DNA of 45,595 nt from Lachnospiraceae bacterium. GTDB lineage: Bacteria > Bacillota > Clostridia > Lachnospirales > Lachnospiraceae. The stretch is taken from contig BLMD01000181.1 of assembly GCA_011959925.1 (NCBI GenBank), positions 1 to 45,595 of the forward strand, given 5' to 3'. The number at the start of each line of letters is the position of its first letter. Within the stretch, counting starts at the first letter, position 1. Made by a program: the position numbers and the translations under genes. Below are positions 1 through 8,739 of this stretch, piece by piece. The notes below the pieces were generated by a model that was not told where the DNA came from, did no database searches, and was given only the letters and a program-made list of their open reading frames with translations.

Positions 1-535
1 TAAAGACGGAATGGAAAACGGAATGTACCTTATGGTAGCAATTGCGCTTTTGATTCCGATTACTTCTTATTTAACGCAGGCTCTGAATTTAAAGCTGATG
101 CCTCAGGCAGCCGGCGGAGAAGACGCTATGGGAAATCAAATGAAGATGATGAATAAGATTATGCCTTTGTTTTCTCTGTTTTTTGTATTTTCCATGCCGG
201 TCGGACTCGGTGTTTACTGGATCATCAGTTCTGTTGTCCGCAGCGTTCAGCAGGTTGCATTAAATAAACACTTTGAAAAGATTAATTTAGATGATATTAT
301 AAAAGAGAATCAGGAAAAAGCCAAAAAGAAGCGTGAGAAAAAGGGAATTGCCGAAAATCAGATCAATCAGGCTGCAAGAGTCAATGCAAGAAGGATTCAG
401 GAATCAAAAATGTCTGAGAAGGAAAAAGAACAGATCCTGGAGAAGGCAGCGGCTGCCAGAAGTAATGCAAAAACCGGCAGTATGTCTGAAAAAGCGAATC
501 TTGTAAAAAAATTCAATGAGAAAAATTCAAAGTAA
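1..535 (+). CDS. yidC: Membrane protein insertase YidC/Oxa1, C-terminal part (5' end outside window)
   Basis: YidC/Oxa1 proteins insert and fold membrane proteins, alone or with the Sec translocon. The frame is already open at base 2, so the true start lies upstream and about 177 residues are visible. Two or three hydrophobic segments are seen: one near the left end (MVAIALLIPITSYL), then a pair around IMPLFSLFFVFSMP and VGLGVYWIISSVV, which match the last transmembrane helices of the family. A long Lys/Glu-rich tail follows, as in many Gram-positive YidC proteins, where it can contact ribosomes. The next gene is jag, the usual partner in rnpA-yidC-jag clusters beside oriC, and this supports the call. 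The stop is followed directly by the jag ribosome binding site, so the two are co-transcribed. Confidence 0.93.
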   Translation, partial: KDGMENGMYLMVAIALLIPITSYLTQALNLKLMPQAAGGEDAMGNQMKMMNKIMPLFSLFFVFSMPVGLGVYWIISSVVRSVQQVALNKHFEKINLDDIIKENQEKAKKKREKKGIAENQINQAARVNARRIQESKMSEKEKEQILEKAAAARSNAKTGSMSEKANLVKKFNEKNSK

Positions 536-548
536 GGGGGCAGATCGT

Positions 549-1172
549 ATGGATTTTATTGAAATATCAGCGAAAACTTATGATGAAGCTGTAACAGACG
601 CACTGGTACAATTAGGTGTGACAAGCGACCAGGTGGAAATTGAAGTAATTGATAAAGGAAGCGCGGGATTTTTAGGAATCGGATCCAGGCCTGTAAAGAT
701 TAAAGTATCCAAGAAACTTACAGTAGAAGGATATTTAAAGAAATTTTTATCGGATATATTTGCAGCAATGAAGATAGAGGCTGAAATTATTACAAAGTTA
801 AATGAGGAAAATCATTCGATTGAAGTTGAGTTAAAAGGCGATGAGATGGGAGTTTTAATCGGAAAGAGAGGACAAACCTTAGATTCCCTTCAGCTTCTTG
901 CAAATAATGCAGTTCATAAGAATTTTGAGACTTATTATAAAGTGAAGCTGGACACGGAAAATTATCGCATCAGAAGAAGAGAGACTTTAGAGAATCTTGC
1001 AAAAAATATTGCTTATAAAGTAAAAAGAACAAAACGTTCTGTTGCCTTAGAGCCGATGAATCCATTTGAAAGAAGAGTGATCCATTCGGCGCTTCAAAGC
1101 GATCGATATGTGGTTACTCACAGTGAGGGAGAAGATCCGTTTCGTCATGTGGTTGTTTCTCTGAAAAGATAA
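549..1172 (+). CDS. jag: RNA-binding protein Jag/KhpB (Jag_N, KH, R3H)
   Basis: Jag (KhpB) is a small cytoplasmic RNA-binding protein linked in Gram-positives to cell elongation, division and sporulation. The 207 residues show the family order: a Jag_N domain (about 1-50, with SAGFLGIG), a KH domain carrying the GKRG loop (about residues 104-107), and an R3H domain in the last 60 residues (NPFERRVIHSAL, then the basic end). The ATG at 549 is chosen because AAGGGGG at 534-540 sits 8 bases upstream. The in-frame codon at 516 lies inside yidC and has no such site. Its place after yidC is the standard one. A hairpin with a T-run follows the stop. Confidence 0.93.
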   Translation: MDFIEISAKTYDEAVTDALVQLGVTSDQVEIEVIDKGSAGFLGIGSRPVKIKVSKKLTVEGYLKKFLSDIFAAMKIEAEIITKLNEENHSIEVELKGDEMGVLIGKRGQTLDSLQLLANNAVHKNFETYYKVKLDTENYRIRRRETLENLAKNIAYKVKRTKRSVALEPMNPFERRVIHSALQSDRYVVTHSEGEDPFRHVVVSLKR

Positions 1173-1184
1173 TAAACGAATTTT

Positions 1185-1252
1185 AAGGCTGCTGCAGTAT
1201 ATGATACTTTCGTATGTTTCGTAAGTTTGTGTCTGCAGCAGCTTTGTTTTTT
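1185..1252 (+). terminator. Intrinsic terminator after jag, with a long loop
   Basis: The arm AAGGCTGCTGCAG (1185-1197) pairs with CTGCAGCAGCTTT (1233-1245) and is followed by a T6 run (1247-1252). The 35-base loop holds a smaller hairpin, ATAC-TTTC-GTAT (1204-1215). It sits between jag and mnmE and probably ends the yidC-jag transcript or attenuates it into mnmE. Confidence 0.75.
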
Positions 1253-1297
1253 GGAAATTTTTATTTCTTATTTATAAAAGAAAAGGGGATTTATTCT

Positions 1298-2674
1298 ATG
1301 GGAGGAGATACCATTGCTGCAATAGCTACGGCAATGACAAATGCGGGCATTGGAATTATAAGAATCAGCGGAACAGAGGCTGTGCATATTGCGGATCAGA
1401 TGATTCGTTTGAAAGGGAAGAAGAAAAAGATTTCGGAGTGCGGTACACATACGATTCATTATGGATTTGTAATGGATGGAGAACGTATCGTAGACGAAGT
1501 GATGGCGGTAATCATGAAAGCTCCGCGAAGTTATACAAAGGAAGACACGATAGAAATTGACTGTCATGGCGGAACACTTGTTATGAGAACAATTTTGGAT
1601 TTGGCAATTCGCTGCGGGGCAAGAGCGGCAGAACCGGGCGAGTTTACAAAACGGGCTTTTTTAAATGGAAGAATTGACCTTGCGCAGGCGGAGTCCGTGA
1701 TCGATCTGATCAATGCAAAAAATGAGTTTGCCTTAAAAGCTTCTGTGGATCAGTTAAACGGAATCGTTTCAGAAACGGTAGAGAAGATGCGGAAAAAAAT
1801 TCTTTATGAAATTGCATATATTGAGTCTGCAATTGACGATCCGGAACACTATGATTTGGAGGATTACGGAGAACGTCTTTTATCTGTGTCAGAAGATTTG
1901 CTGTCGGAAATTTCAGGTCTTTTGAATAATGCCGAAAACGGTTCTTTGCTGAAAGAGGGAATCCATACTGTAATTGTAGGTAAGCCAAACGCAGGAAAGT
2001 CTTCTTTGCTCAATGTTCTTGCAGGTAAGGAGAGAGCCATTGTAACCGAAGTTGCCGGAACAACCAGAGATGCAATTGAAGAACAGGTTTTGTTAAACGG
2101 AATCTGTCTGAATGTGATCGATACTGCGGGAATACGCAGTACAGAAGATCTTGTAGAAAAAATAGGAGTAGATAAGGCAAAAGAATATATAGAAAAAGCG
2201 GAACTTGTGTTATATCTTGTGGATGCGTCCATTCCGATGGATACGGATGATTATGAGATTATAGAACATATCCGGGATAAAAATGTGATTATTCTTCTGA
2301 ATAAGTCGGACCTGGATGCAGTCGTTACAAAAGAAGAAATCATAAGCCGGCTGGATAAAAAAATTCTTTTTATTTCCGTAAAAAACAGAGAGGGAATGGA
2401 TAAATTGTATACCGCAATTGAAGAGATGTTTTTTCAGGGAAAGATTCAGATGAATGACCAGGTATTTCTTCACCACGCCCGCCATAAACAAGCGCTTGCA
2501 GAAGTGCAGAAAAGTCTTATTCTCGTAAAGAACAGTATAGAAGAGGGGCTGCCGGAAGATTTTTATTCGATTGATTTGATGCATGCATATGAAGAACTTG
2601 GAAAGATTATCGGAGAATCGGTAGAAGATGATTTGGTAAACGAGATTTTCAGTAAATTTTGTATGGGTAAATAA
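1298..2674 (+). CDS. mnmE: tRNA uridine-5-carboxymethylaminomethyl(34) synthesis GTPase MnmE
   Basis: MnmE works with MnmG to add the carboxymethylaminomethyl (or aminomethyl) group to C5 of wobble uridine U34 in certain tRNAs, using a folate one-carbon unit and GTP. The 458 residues show the N-terminal folate-binding domain (IAAIATAMTNAGIGIIRISG...), a helical domain split around the G domain, and G motifs GKPNAGKSS (P-loop), AGTTRD, DTAG and NKSD. The C-terminal CMGK matches the family CxGK motif, whose Cys is needed for activity. The ATG at 1298 follows AAAAGGGGA (1281-1289); the upstream extension lies in the terminator region and is not family-like. mnmG follows 60 bases downstream and rsmG after it. 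Confidence 0.96.
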   Translation: MGGDTIAAIATAMTNAGIGIIRISGTEAVHIADQMIRLKGKKKKISECGTHTIHYGFVMDGERIVDEVMAVIMKAPRSYTKEDTIEIDCHGGTLVMRTILDLAIRCGARAAEPGEFTKRAFLNGRIDLAQAESVIDLINAKNEFALKASVDQLNGIVSETVEKMRKKILYEIAYIESAIDDPEHYDLEDYGERLLSVSEDLLSEISGLLNNAENGSLLKEGIHTVIVGKPNAGKSSLLNVLAGKERAIVTEVAGTTRDAIEEQVLLNGICLNVIDTAGIRSTEDLVEKIGVDKAKEYIEKAELVLYLVDASIPMDTDDYEIIEHIRDKNVIILLNKSDLDAVVTKEEIISRLDKKILFISVKNREGMDKLYTAIEEMFFQGKIQMNDQVFLHHARHKQALAEVQKSLILVKNSIEEGLPEDFYSIDLMHAYEELGKIIGESVEDDLVNEIFSKFCMGK

Positions 2675-2734
2675 AAACACTTATAAACAAGTAAAGCGGA
2701 ATTAAGATACATTTTGTGGAAAGAAGGAAGAAAT

Positions 2735-4651
2735 ATGCCTTATGTTGTGGAACATTATGATATTTGTGTTGTCGGAGCCGGACATGCCGGATGTGAAGCA
2801 GCTTTAGCTGCAGCAAGGCTGGGACATAAAACGATTTTGTTTACAATCAGTATAGACAGTGTTGCTTTGATGCCGTGTAATCCAAATATTGGCGGAACGT
2901 CAAAAGGACATCTTGTACGTGAGATTGATGCTTTGGGCGGAGAAATGGGAAAAAATATTGATCAGACATTTATTCAGTCAAAAATGCTGAATAAGTCAAA
3001 GGGTCCTGCCGTGCATTCTTTAAGAGCACAGGCAGATAAAGCGGCTTACAGTATGCAGATGCGAAAAACGCTGCAGTCGCAAAAAAATCTTACACTGCGT
3101 CAGTCGGAGGTATCTGAAATTTTAACGGAAAAAGAAAACGGTCAGGATCGCATCATAGGATTGAAGACAAGTTCCGGGGGAGTTTATTATTGTAAATCTG
3201 TGATTTTATGCACAGGTACTTATCTGAATGCAAGGTGCCTGACTGGTGAGATGGTGACGCATACCGGACCAAATGGTCTTTTGGCAGCAAATCACTTGTC
3301 GGATTCGTTATTGGATCATGGAGTAGAATTATTCCGCTTTAAAACTGGAACACCGGCAAGAATTGATGGAAATACGATTGATTATTCGAAAATGAAGGAA
3401 CAGTTTGGAGATGAAACCATTGTGCCTTTTTCGTTTACTACCGATCCGAAGGATGTTCAGATCGATCAGGTTTCCTGCTGGCTGACCTATACAAATGAAA
3501 CGACGCATGAAATTATTCGGAATAATCTAAATCGTTCTCCTTTGTTTGCGGGAGTAATTGAAGGGACGGGTCCAAGATATTGCCCGTCAATCGAAGATAA
3601 GGTTGTTAAGTTTGCGGATAAGGAAAAACATCAGGTGTTTATTGAACCAGAGGGACTTCATACAAATGAAATGTATGTTGCGGGAATGTCAAGTTCTCTT
3701 CCGGAAGACGTACAATATCAGATGTATCGAAGCGTTCCCGGACTGGAACATGCCGAGATTGTAAGAAATGCGTACGCAATTGAATATGACTGCATCAATC
3801 CGAACCAATTATATCCGACATTGGAAATGAAGCATGTGAAAGGTCTTTTTTGCGGAGGACAGTTTAACGGAAGTTCTGGGTATGAAGAAGCAGCCTGCCA
3901 GGGATTAATTGCAGGAATCAATGCAGCTATGTATATTCAGGGGAAAGAACCTTTGGTTTTAGATCGCTCGGAAGCTTATATCGGTGTTTTGATCGATGAT
4001 CTTGTAACAAAAGAAAATCACGAACCTTACCGCATGATGACTTCAAGAGCGGAATATAGACTCATTTTACGTCAGGATAATGCAGATCTGCGTCTGACAA
4101 AAAAAGGATATGCGGTCGGTTTGATTCCAAAAGAGCGGTACGAGTGGGTTTTGAAAAAAGAAGAAATGATTCAACAGGAAATGGAACGTATTTCAAAAGT
4201 GATGATAGGCGCCAGTAAAAAGGTTCAGTCATTATTGGAATCTTTCGGAAGTATTCCTCTTAATACAGGAACTTCATTGGTAGAATTGATTCGTCGTCCG
4301 GAATTAAATTATGATTTGTTAGCTCCAATTGATGTCAATCGTCCAAAACTTCCGGATGAGGTGACGGAACAGGTAAATATTAATGTAAAATATGAAGGTT
4401 ATATCAGCAGGCAGATGAAACAGGTTGGGCAGTTTAAAAAACTGGAGAAGAAGAAACTGCCTTTGGATTTGGATTATGAAGACATCCACGGTCTTCGGAT
4501 CGAAGCGGTTCAGAAGTTAAATTTGGTGAAACCGGTTTCCATCGGACAGGCTTCCAGAATTTCCGGTGTGTCACCGGCAGATATTTCTGTTATTCTCGTA
4601 TATCTGGAACAAAGAAAATATGAAAAAGAAAGGAAGAGCAATGGCAGATAA
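2735..4651 (+). CDS. mnmG: tRNA uridine-5-carboxymethylaminomethyl(34) synthesis FAD enzyme MnmG (GidA)
   Basis: MnmG is the FAD- and NADH-using partner of MnmE in wobble-uridine modification. The 638 residues begin with the FAD dinucleotide-binding motif [10 protein letters not shown]. They continue with the family block around [17 protein letters not shown], the central [18 protein letters not shown] block and the C-terminal helical domain used to bind MnmE and tRNA. The length is typical. The ATG at 2735 follows AGAAGGAAG; a TTG at 2714 in the same frame would add seven non-conserved residues. The 3' end overlaps rsmG by 11 bases, so translation of the two is probably coupled. Confidence 0.96.
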   Translation: MPYVVEHYDICVVGAGHAGCEAALAAARLGHKTILFTISIDSVALMPCNPNIGGTSKGHLVREIDALGGEMGKNIDQTFIQSKMLNKSKGPAVHSLRAQADKAAYSMQMRKTLQSQKNLTLRQSEVSEILTEKENGQDRIIGLKTSSGGVYYCKSVILCTGTYLNARCLTGEMVTHTGPNGLLAANHLSDSLLDHGVELFRFKTGTPARIDGNTIDYSKMKEQFGDETIVPFSFTTDPKDVQIDQVSCWLTYTNETTHEIIRNNLNRSPLFAGVIEGTGPRYCPSIEDKVVKFADKEKHQVFIEPEGLHTNEMYVAGMSSSLPEDVQYQMYRSVPGLEHAEIVRNAYAIEYDCINPNQLYPTLEMKHVKGLFCGGQFNGSSGYEEAACQGLIAGINAAMYIQGKEPLVLDRSEAYIGVLIDDLVTKENHEPYRMMTSRAEYRLILRQDNADLRLTKKGYAVGLIPKERYEWVLKKEEMIQQEMERISKVMIGASKKVQSLLESFGSIPLNTGTSLVELIRRPELNYDLLAPIDVNRPKLPDEVTEQVNINVKYEGYISRQMKQVGQFKKLEKKKLPLDLDYEDIHGLRIEAVQKLNLVKPVSIGQASRISGVSPADISVILVYLEQRKYEKERKSNGR

Positions 4652-5357
4652 TTTTGCATATATGACGGAACAGTTTGAATCTTTTGGATTTGCATTTTCT
4701 GAATTACAGAAGCGGCAATTTTATACATTTTATACGATGTTGATAGAAAAGAACAGGGTGATGAATCTGACTGCAATCACGGAGTTTCAGGAAGTTGTGA
4801 AAAAGCATTTTCTGGATTCTCTGTTTTTGAACCGGGTTGTGAATTTAGAGAAAAATCTTACGATTTTAGATCTGGGTACAGGAGCAGGGTTTCCTGGGAT
4901 ACCGCTGAAAATCGCATATCCTCATCTTTCAATCACTTTGATGGATTCTTTGAATAAAAAAGTAAATTTTTTACAGGAGGTTATACGGGAATTGGAATTG
5001 AGCGGTGTGGACGCCATTCATGCCAGAGCGGAGGAATTGGCACATAGAAAAGACTATAGAGAACAATATGACCTATGTATCTCGCGAGCCGTGGCAAATT
5101 TATCCACATTAGAAGAATATTGCCTTCCGTTTATCCACATAGGCGGCACGTTTGTCTCTTATAAATCCGGAGAGATAAAGGAAGAAATTCAGGAATCTAA
5201 AAAGGCCTGTTATTTATTGGGAGGAAAATTAAATCAGATTTATCCGTTTGATCTGGCAGAACATAGACGTTCTTTTGTCATTATTGACAAAGTAAGAAAT
5301 ACGCCCAAGAAATATCCCAGAAAAGCCGGTACTCCTTCAAAGATGCCTCTGGTATAA
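4641..5357 (+). CDS. rsmG: 16S rRNA (guanine(527)-N(7))-methyltransferase RsmG (GidB)
   Basis: RsmG methylates N7 of G527 in the 530 loop of 16S rRNA, using S-adenosylmethionine. The 238 residues carry the SAM-binding glycine motif [17 protein letters not shown] and later family blocks: [10 protein letters not shown], the ISRAVANL region and a basic C-terminus ending in a [15 protein letters not shown]-type tail. The ATG at 4641 follows AAAGGAAGAG within the end of mnmG. It is the last gene of the mnmE-mnmG-rsmG run and is followed by a strong hairpin terminator. Confidence 0.95.
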   Translation: MADNFAYMTEQFESFGFAFSELQKRQFYTFYTMLIEKNRVMNLTAITEFQEVVKKHFLDSLFLNRVVNLEKNLTILDLGTGAGFPGIPLKIAYPHLSITLMDSLNKKVNFLQEVIRELELSGVDAIHARAEELAHRKDYREQYDLCISRAVANLSTLEEYCLPFIHIGGTFVSYKSGEIKEEIQESKKACYLLGGKLNQIYPFDLAEHRRSFVIIDKVRNTPKKYPRKAGTPSKMPLV

Positions 5358-5391
5358 TAGAGCATCGAACCAGAAGAAAAAAGTTATAAGA

Positions 5392-5444
5392 AATCGCCGT
5401 AAAGACAGAACAGAAAATTTTGTCTTTGCGGCGATTATTATTTT
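5392..5444 (+). terminator. Intrinsic terminator after rsmG, possibly bidirectional
   Basis: AATCGCCGTAAAGACA (5392-5407) pairs almost perfectly with TGTCTTTGCGGCGATT (5421-5436), followed by TATTATTTT. It lies between convergent rsmG and the reverse-strand hydrolase, so it could serve both transcripts. Confidence 0.85.
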
Positions 5445-5471
5445 ATGATATATTGCGATAGCCTATAGGAT

Positions 5472-6431
5472 TTAGTCTTCGTAGAACATACGGATGATTT
5501 CAAATAATTTATCCGGAACTTCTAACTGGGGCAGTTTTTTACAATTGGATACATATGCGGTTTCTATAATTTCATCGTATTTTACATAAGAGTCTAAGAT
5601 ACGAATGGAAGAATCGGATTCTCGGCTTCCGATGATAAAAATTGGATGTTCTATTTTTTTCAAAGCAGGTATGATATTAATATTTGTATAGTTTCCGATC
5701 ATGCTTCCGTAAAGGAATCTTCCTCCGGAATGATCCAGATGTGCCGCTTCATAATAGGAATCTTCTAAATTTCCGGATATCAAAGATTTGCGGAAATAAA
5801 ATTCTTTTTCAAAAGTTTTACGTATTTTATCTTCTGTCATCTGAAGATTATAAAGAAATGTCCCAATGATAGGTAATTCTAATATGTTTTTCAACCAATT
5901 GGTCTGACGAGCAGGATTTTTCTGTAGTGACTCCAGAGAAGGAGGACTGATGAAAAATAGCTTTCCGAAAATTGTATCATCCATGTGTGCTGCCATTAAA
6001 CTAAACGAACAGGAGCTTCCTGTTGCAATAAGGTCTGATTTCTGCTGAATATTTTTTTTTACAAAATCGGTGATCAATTGTACATACATATAGTTTGTGT
6101 AAGTAAGATTTGGTTTATCCGACCGGCCGCATCCTAACAAATCAATGGCATATACCGTATGGTACTTTGCAAGTTTTTTTAAGATCTGATTCCATTCTAT
6201 AGAGGAGCTTGCCGGATGAAGGTCGTGGATGAGAAGAATGGGAGAACCGGTTCCCTGTTTTGTGTAAAAAATTTTTCCATACCGCCATTCAAAATAATAC
6301 CCATCTTGTACTGTCAATCTTTTTTTGATGCATGAAGTCGTTTCTATTAATTTATTGAAGCCATACATGCAGCCTGCAGCCAGACCTGACAGCAAAAAGA
6401 AATGTCTGATGTTTTTCTTTATATTTTTCAT
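5472..6431 (-). CDS. Membrane-anchored alpha/beta-hydrolase-fold protein with atypical active site
   Basis: The 319-residue protein has one hydrophobic N-terminal segment (about residues 11-26), which suggests a membrane anchor. An alpha/beta hydrolase fold follows: an oxyanion HD motif (LLIHDLHP), the AIDLLGCGRSDKP block typical of the superfamily, and a nucleophile elbow GSSCS with Ser140 as candidate nucleophile. The C-terminal segment that normally holds the catalytic His (usual form GHLPHLE) reads CKKLPQLE, so Lys299 stands where His is expected. It may therefore be inactive, or use a different residue. The ATG has AAGGAGGT upstream and its own TATAAT promoter. It is convergent with rsmG and divergent from the DegS-like gene. 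The substrate cannot be told. Confidence 0.8.
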   Translation of the reverse strand: MKNIKKNIRHFFLLSGLAAGCMYGFNKLIETTSCIKKRLTVQDGYYFEWRYGKIFYTKQGTGSPILLIHDLHPASSSIEWNQILKKLAKYHTVYAIDLLGCGRSDKPNLTYTNYMYVQLITDFVKKNIQQKSDLIATGSSCSFSLMAAHMDDTIFGKLFFISPPSLESLQKNPARQTNWLKNILELPIIGTFLYNLQMTEDKIRKTFEKEFYFRKSLISGNLEDSYYEAAHLDHSGGRFLYGSMIGNYTNINIIPALKKIEHPIFIIGSRESDSSIRILDSYVKYDEIIETAYVSNCKKLPQLEVPDKLFEIIRMFYED

Positions 6432-6467
6432 AATGAACCTCCTTTATTTAAGTTACTTCTATATATT

Positions 6468-6496
6468 ATTATATCTGAAAATTGTTGTAGATACAA
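6468..6496 (-). promoter_or_regulatory. Sigma-A type promoter for the alpha/beta hydrolase gene
   Basis: On the reverse strand, -35 TTGTAT (6491-6496) is separated by 17 bases from a perfect -10 TATAAT (6468-6473), about 35 bases before the start codon. The ribosome binding site AAGGAGGT lies at about 6436-6443. Confidence 0.75.
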
Positions 6497-6591
6497 TTAG
6501 AAATATATTCTTTCTTTTTTTAGAAAAGTGGAGTAGAATAATTTCAGAGACAAGTTGTAGTGATGAAGAATATATGTTCTAAGAGGGTATT

Positions 6592-7155
6592 ATGGTAAAT
6601 GAGTTTTTAAAAAGCATTCGTTCCGGTTGTATGGAACAAAAAATGGAATTGGAAACAGAATATAATCGAATCCTGATCAAGCAAAAAGAAAATGAAAAAC
6701 AAATGCTTAGATTAAAAGAAGAGGAAATGCAAAATTTTGATGCTTTTTCTCCGAGAAAGCAAAAATCAAATTTGAAGGATACGATCAGTAATCTGGAAAA
6801 AGAAAATCAAATGTTTCATCAAAAGATCGAAGAGATGAAAGAGCAGAAGAAGAAATTAGATGCTGAAATTTTGAAAATTTCTTCTGTTTTGAAGTATTTC
6901 AAAGAAAATTATATGGAAAAAAAGGATCTTACATTATCTTCGAAAGGAAAGAAAAAGTATCAGAAGTTACAGGAAAGATACCAGGGAGAACTTGGAGAAT
7001 TGATACATAAAATAGAGTTTTGTTTCACGTTGATTGATTTAGATCCGGTTCGTTGTAAAATAGAATTATCAGCATTATTGAATCATTTATACTCAAAAAA
7101 AGAAAAACGAGAGGAAACGGAAAGGGCAGAATTGGTGAAGGATAAGGAGGAATAA
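6592..7155 (+). CDS. DegS-like coiled-coil protein, kinase domain missing
   Basis: The 187 residues are almost entirely coiled coil up to about residue 110 (repeated Lys/Glu heptads), resembling the cytoplasmic sensor of DegS-type histidine kinases. The segment LIHKIEFCFTLIDLDPVRCKIEL (about 137-159) resembles the first part of a HisKA_3 dimerisation domain. By my alignment, the phosphoacceptor His 12 residues before His139 is replaced by Gln127 (LQERYQ). No ATP-binding HATPase_c domain follows; the protein ends in a charged tail. It is followed after 2 bases by a DegU-like regulator, so the two are one operon. It looks like a remnant or repurposed sensor. The family reading is inference from pattern; the coiled coil is plain. 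Confidence 0.7.
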   Translation: MVNEFLKSIRSGCMEQKMELETEYNRILIKQKENEKQMLRLKEEEMQNFDAFSPRKQKSNLKDTISNLEKENQMFHQKIEEMKEQKKKLDAEILKISSVLKYFKENYMEKKDLTLSSKGKKKYQKLQERYQGELGELIHKIEFCFTLIDLDPVRCKIELSALLNHLYSKKEKREETERAELVKDKEE

Positions 7156-7157
7156 AT

Positions 7158-7811
7158 TTGAAGAAAATTAAGATTCTTTTGATCGACGACGCTCACTTGA
7201 TTCGAGAAGCACTTAAGTATTTGTTGGAATCGGAAGATAATTTTCTGGTAGTTGCAGATACTTCGGACCTTTTGGAATGTGAAAATATTTTAAAAGAGAG
7301 ACGTCCTGATATTATACTGTATCATTTCAATATGAATAAAGAACTAGAACTGGAATTTTTATTGAAAATAATTGACCAATATCCGTTGATAAAGATATTG
7401 ATTTTATATGATAGCTTTCATACATGGTTTCTGCAACATTCGGTTTTACACCAGAGGTTTTCAGTTTATATATCAACAGAAGAAAAGTTCTCTGAGATAA
7501 AAGAGTTGATTTATCGTATGTGGAAGGGACAGTCAGATATTATTGTGGAAGGTAAATTTTTTGATCAATCTAAAATAAAAGTAAGAGAGGAAGATCAAAT
7601 AAAAATTCAATCTTTAACAAAACGAGAGATGGATATTTTAAGAAATGTTGCCTTAGGAATGTATAATAAAGAAATTGCTCTGAAATTTGAAATCAGTGAA
7701 CGTACCGTTAAGAATCATCTGTCAAATATATTTAAAAAAATCAGTGTTTCAGATCGAACTCAAGCAGCTGTATTTGCAATTAAAAATCATTTGGTAAATA
7801 TCTATGGATAA
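7158..7811 (+). CDS. DegU/NarL-type response regulator with degenerate receiver
   Basis: The 217 residues comprise a CheY-like receiver (1 to about 120) and a LuxR/NarL helix-turn-helix (about 150-217). The C-terminal sequence, running from LTKREMDIL through ERTVKNHLSNIF to SDRTQAAVFAIKN, is very close to DegU. The acidic pair Asp10-Asp11 is kept. At the phosphoacceptor position the block PDIILYHFNMN has His56 where DegU-type proteins have Asp56. The usual Thr/Ser is Tyr84, and the usual Lys is Thr107 (VYISTEE). It is therefore probably a phosphorylation-independent DNA-binding protein. The TTG start at 7158 is set by AAGGAGG (7144-7150). It overlaps the parS palindrome at its stop and lies directly upstream of parA. 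Confidence 0.85.
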   Translation: MKKIKILLIDDAHLIREALKYLLESEDNFLVVADTSDLLECENILKERRPDIILYHFNMNKELELEFLLKIIDQYPLIKILILYDSFHTWFLQHSVLHQRFSVYISTEEKFSEIKELIYRMWKGQSDIIVEGKFFDQSKIKVREEDQIKIQSLTKREMDILRNVALGMYNKEIALKFEISERTVKNHLSNIFKKISVSDRTQAAVFAIKNHLVNIYG

Positions 7812-7813
7812 AA

Positions 7814-7829
7814 TGTTTCACGTGAAACA
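7814..7829 (+). promoter_or_regulatory. parS centromere site
   Basis: The 16 bases TGTTTCACGTGAAACA are identical to the parS consensus known from Bacillus subtilis. The palindrome is perfect for 24 bases (7810-7833) and begins on the stop codon of the DegU-like gene. It lies about 140 bases before parA. ParB is expected to load here as a CTP-dependent clamp and recruit SMC. The adjoining T-run means the same palindrome could also act as a weak terminator. Confidence 0.95.
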
Positions 7830-7907
7830 TTTTTTAGAGATAATTATCGAATAGAAAATTAAACAAAGAAAACATATAGAAATTAGCCTTATTCATCTTA
7901 TTTACTA

Positions 7908-7936
7908 TAGAAATAAAAAAGAATAAATGATATAAT
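7908..7936 (+). promoter_or_regulatory. Promoter for parA-parB
   Basis: A perfect -10 TATAAT (7931-7936) lies 17 bases after TAGAAA (7908-7913), which matches four of six -35 positions. AAAGGA precedes the parA ATG at 7971. The promoter is downstream of parS, so spreading ParB could affect it. Confidence 0.6.
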
Positions 7937-7970
7937 TCAACCAAGAAAAAAGAAAGGATTATACAAAAAA

Positions 7971-8738
7971 ATGGGAAGAGTGATAGCCATCGCAAATCAA
8001 AAAGGCGGTGTGGGCAAGACGACGACGGCAATTAATTTATCGGCATGTCTGGCAGAAAAAAACAAGAAAATATTGACCATTGATATCGATCCTCAGGGAA
8101 ATACGACCAGTGGACTCGGTGTAGATAAAGATGATCTGGAAAATACAGTATATGAATTGATGCTGGATGAGTGCACCATAAAAGAATCTATCGTAAAGAC
8201 TGAAATAGATAACTTAGACTTAATGCCTACAAATGTCAATTTGGCAGGTGCTGAAATTGAATTACTGGGAATCAATGATAAAGAATATATTTTAAAAAAT
8301 GCGGTAGATTATATCAAAGATGATTACGATTTTATTATCATTGACTGTCCTCCTTCTTTAAATATGCTTACGGTAAATGCCATGACAACGGCGGATACGG
8401 TATTGGTTCCGATCCAATGTGAATATTATGCGTTGGAAGGTCTGAGCCAGTTGATACATACGATCAATCTTGTGCAGGAAAGATTGAATGCAGATCTTCA
8501 GATAGAAGGAATTGTTTTTACTATGTATGACGCCAGGACAAATTTATCCCTCCAAGTTGTTGAAAATGTAAAAAACAATTTAAATACAACGATTTACAAA
8601 ACGATCATTCCAAGAAGCGTCAGACTTGCAGAGGCTCCCAGCCATGGTCTGCCGATTAATAAGTATGATCCGAAATCGACCGGAGCGGAGAGTTATCGTA
8701 TGTTGGCAAAAGAAGTAATAGGAAGAAAGGACTTATAA
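7971..8738 (+). CDS. parA: Chromosome partitioning ATPase ParA (Soj)
   Basis: ParA/Soj is a Walker-type ATPase that binds DNA as an ATP sandwich dimer. It moves ParB-parS complexes and, in Bacillus, regulates DnaA. The 255 residues have the deviant Walker A KGGVGKTTT (about residues 11-19), DIDPQGN (A' motif) and the IIDCPPS Walker B, followed by the IPRSVRLAEAPSHGLP block typical of Soj. The length matches the family. parB starts one base after the stop codon, so the pair forms an operon, and parS lies just upstream. Confidence 0.96.
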   Translation: MGRVIAIANQKGGVGKTTTAINLSACLAEKNKKILTIDIDPQGNTTSGLGVDKDDLENTVYELMLDECTIKESIVKTEIDNLDLMPTNVNLAGAEIELLGINDKEYILKNAVDYIKDDYDFIIIDCPPSLNMLTVNAMTTADTVLVPIQCEYYALEGLSQLIHTINLVQERLNADLQIEGIVFTMYDARTNLSLQVVENVKNNLNTTIYKTIIPRSVRLAEAPSHGLPINKYDPKSTGAESYRMLAKEVIGRKDL

Positions 8739-8739
8739 A

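Noticed and set aside
2210-2680. Reverse-strand open frames across mnmE, the atp genes and the sialidase
   Set aside because: They lie opposite well-supported genes, lack ribosome binding sites and show no recognisable domains.
7020-7035. Second parS-like site (TGTTTCACGT followed by TGATTG) inside the DegS-like gene
   Set aside because: Only the left ten bases match; the right half lacks the palindrome that ParB needs.
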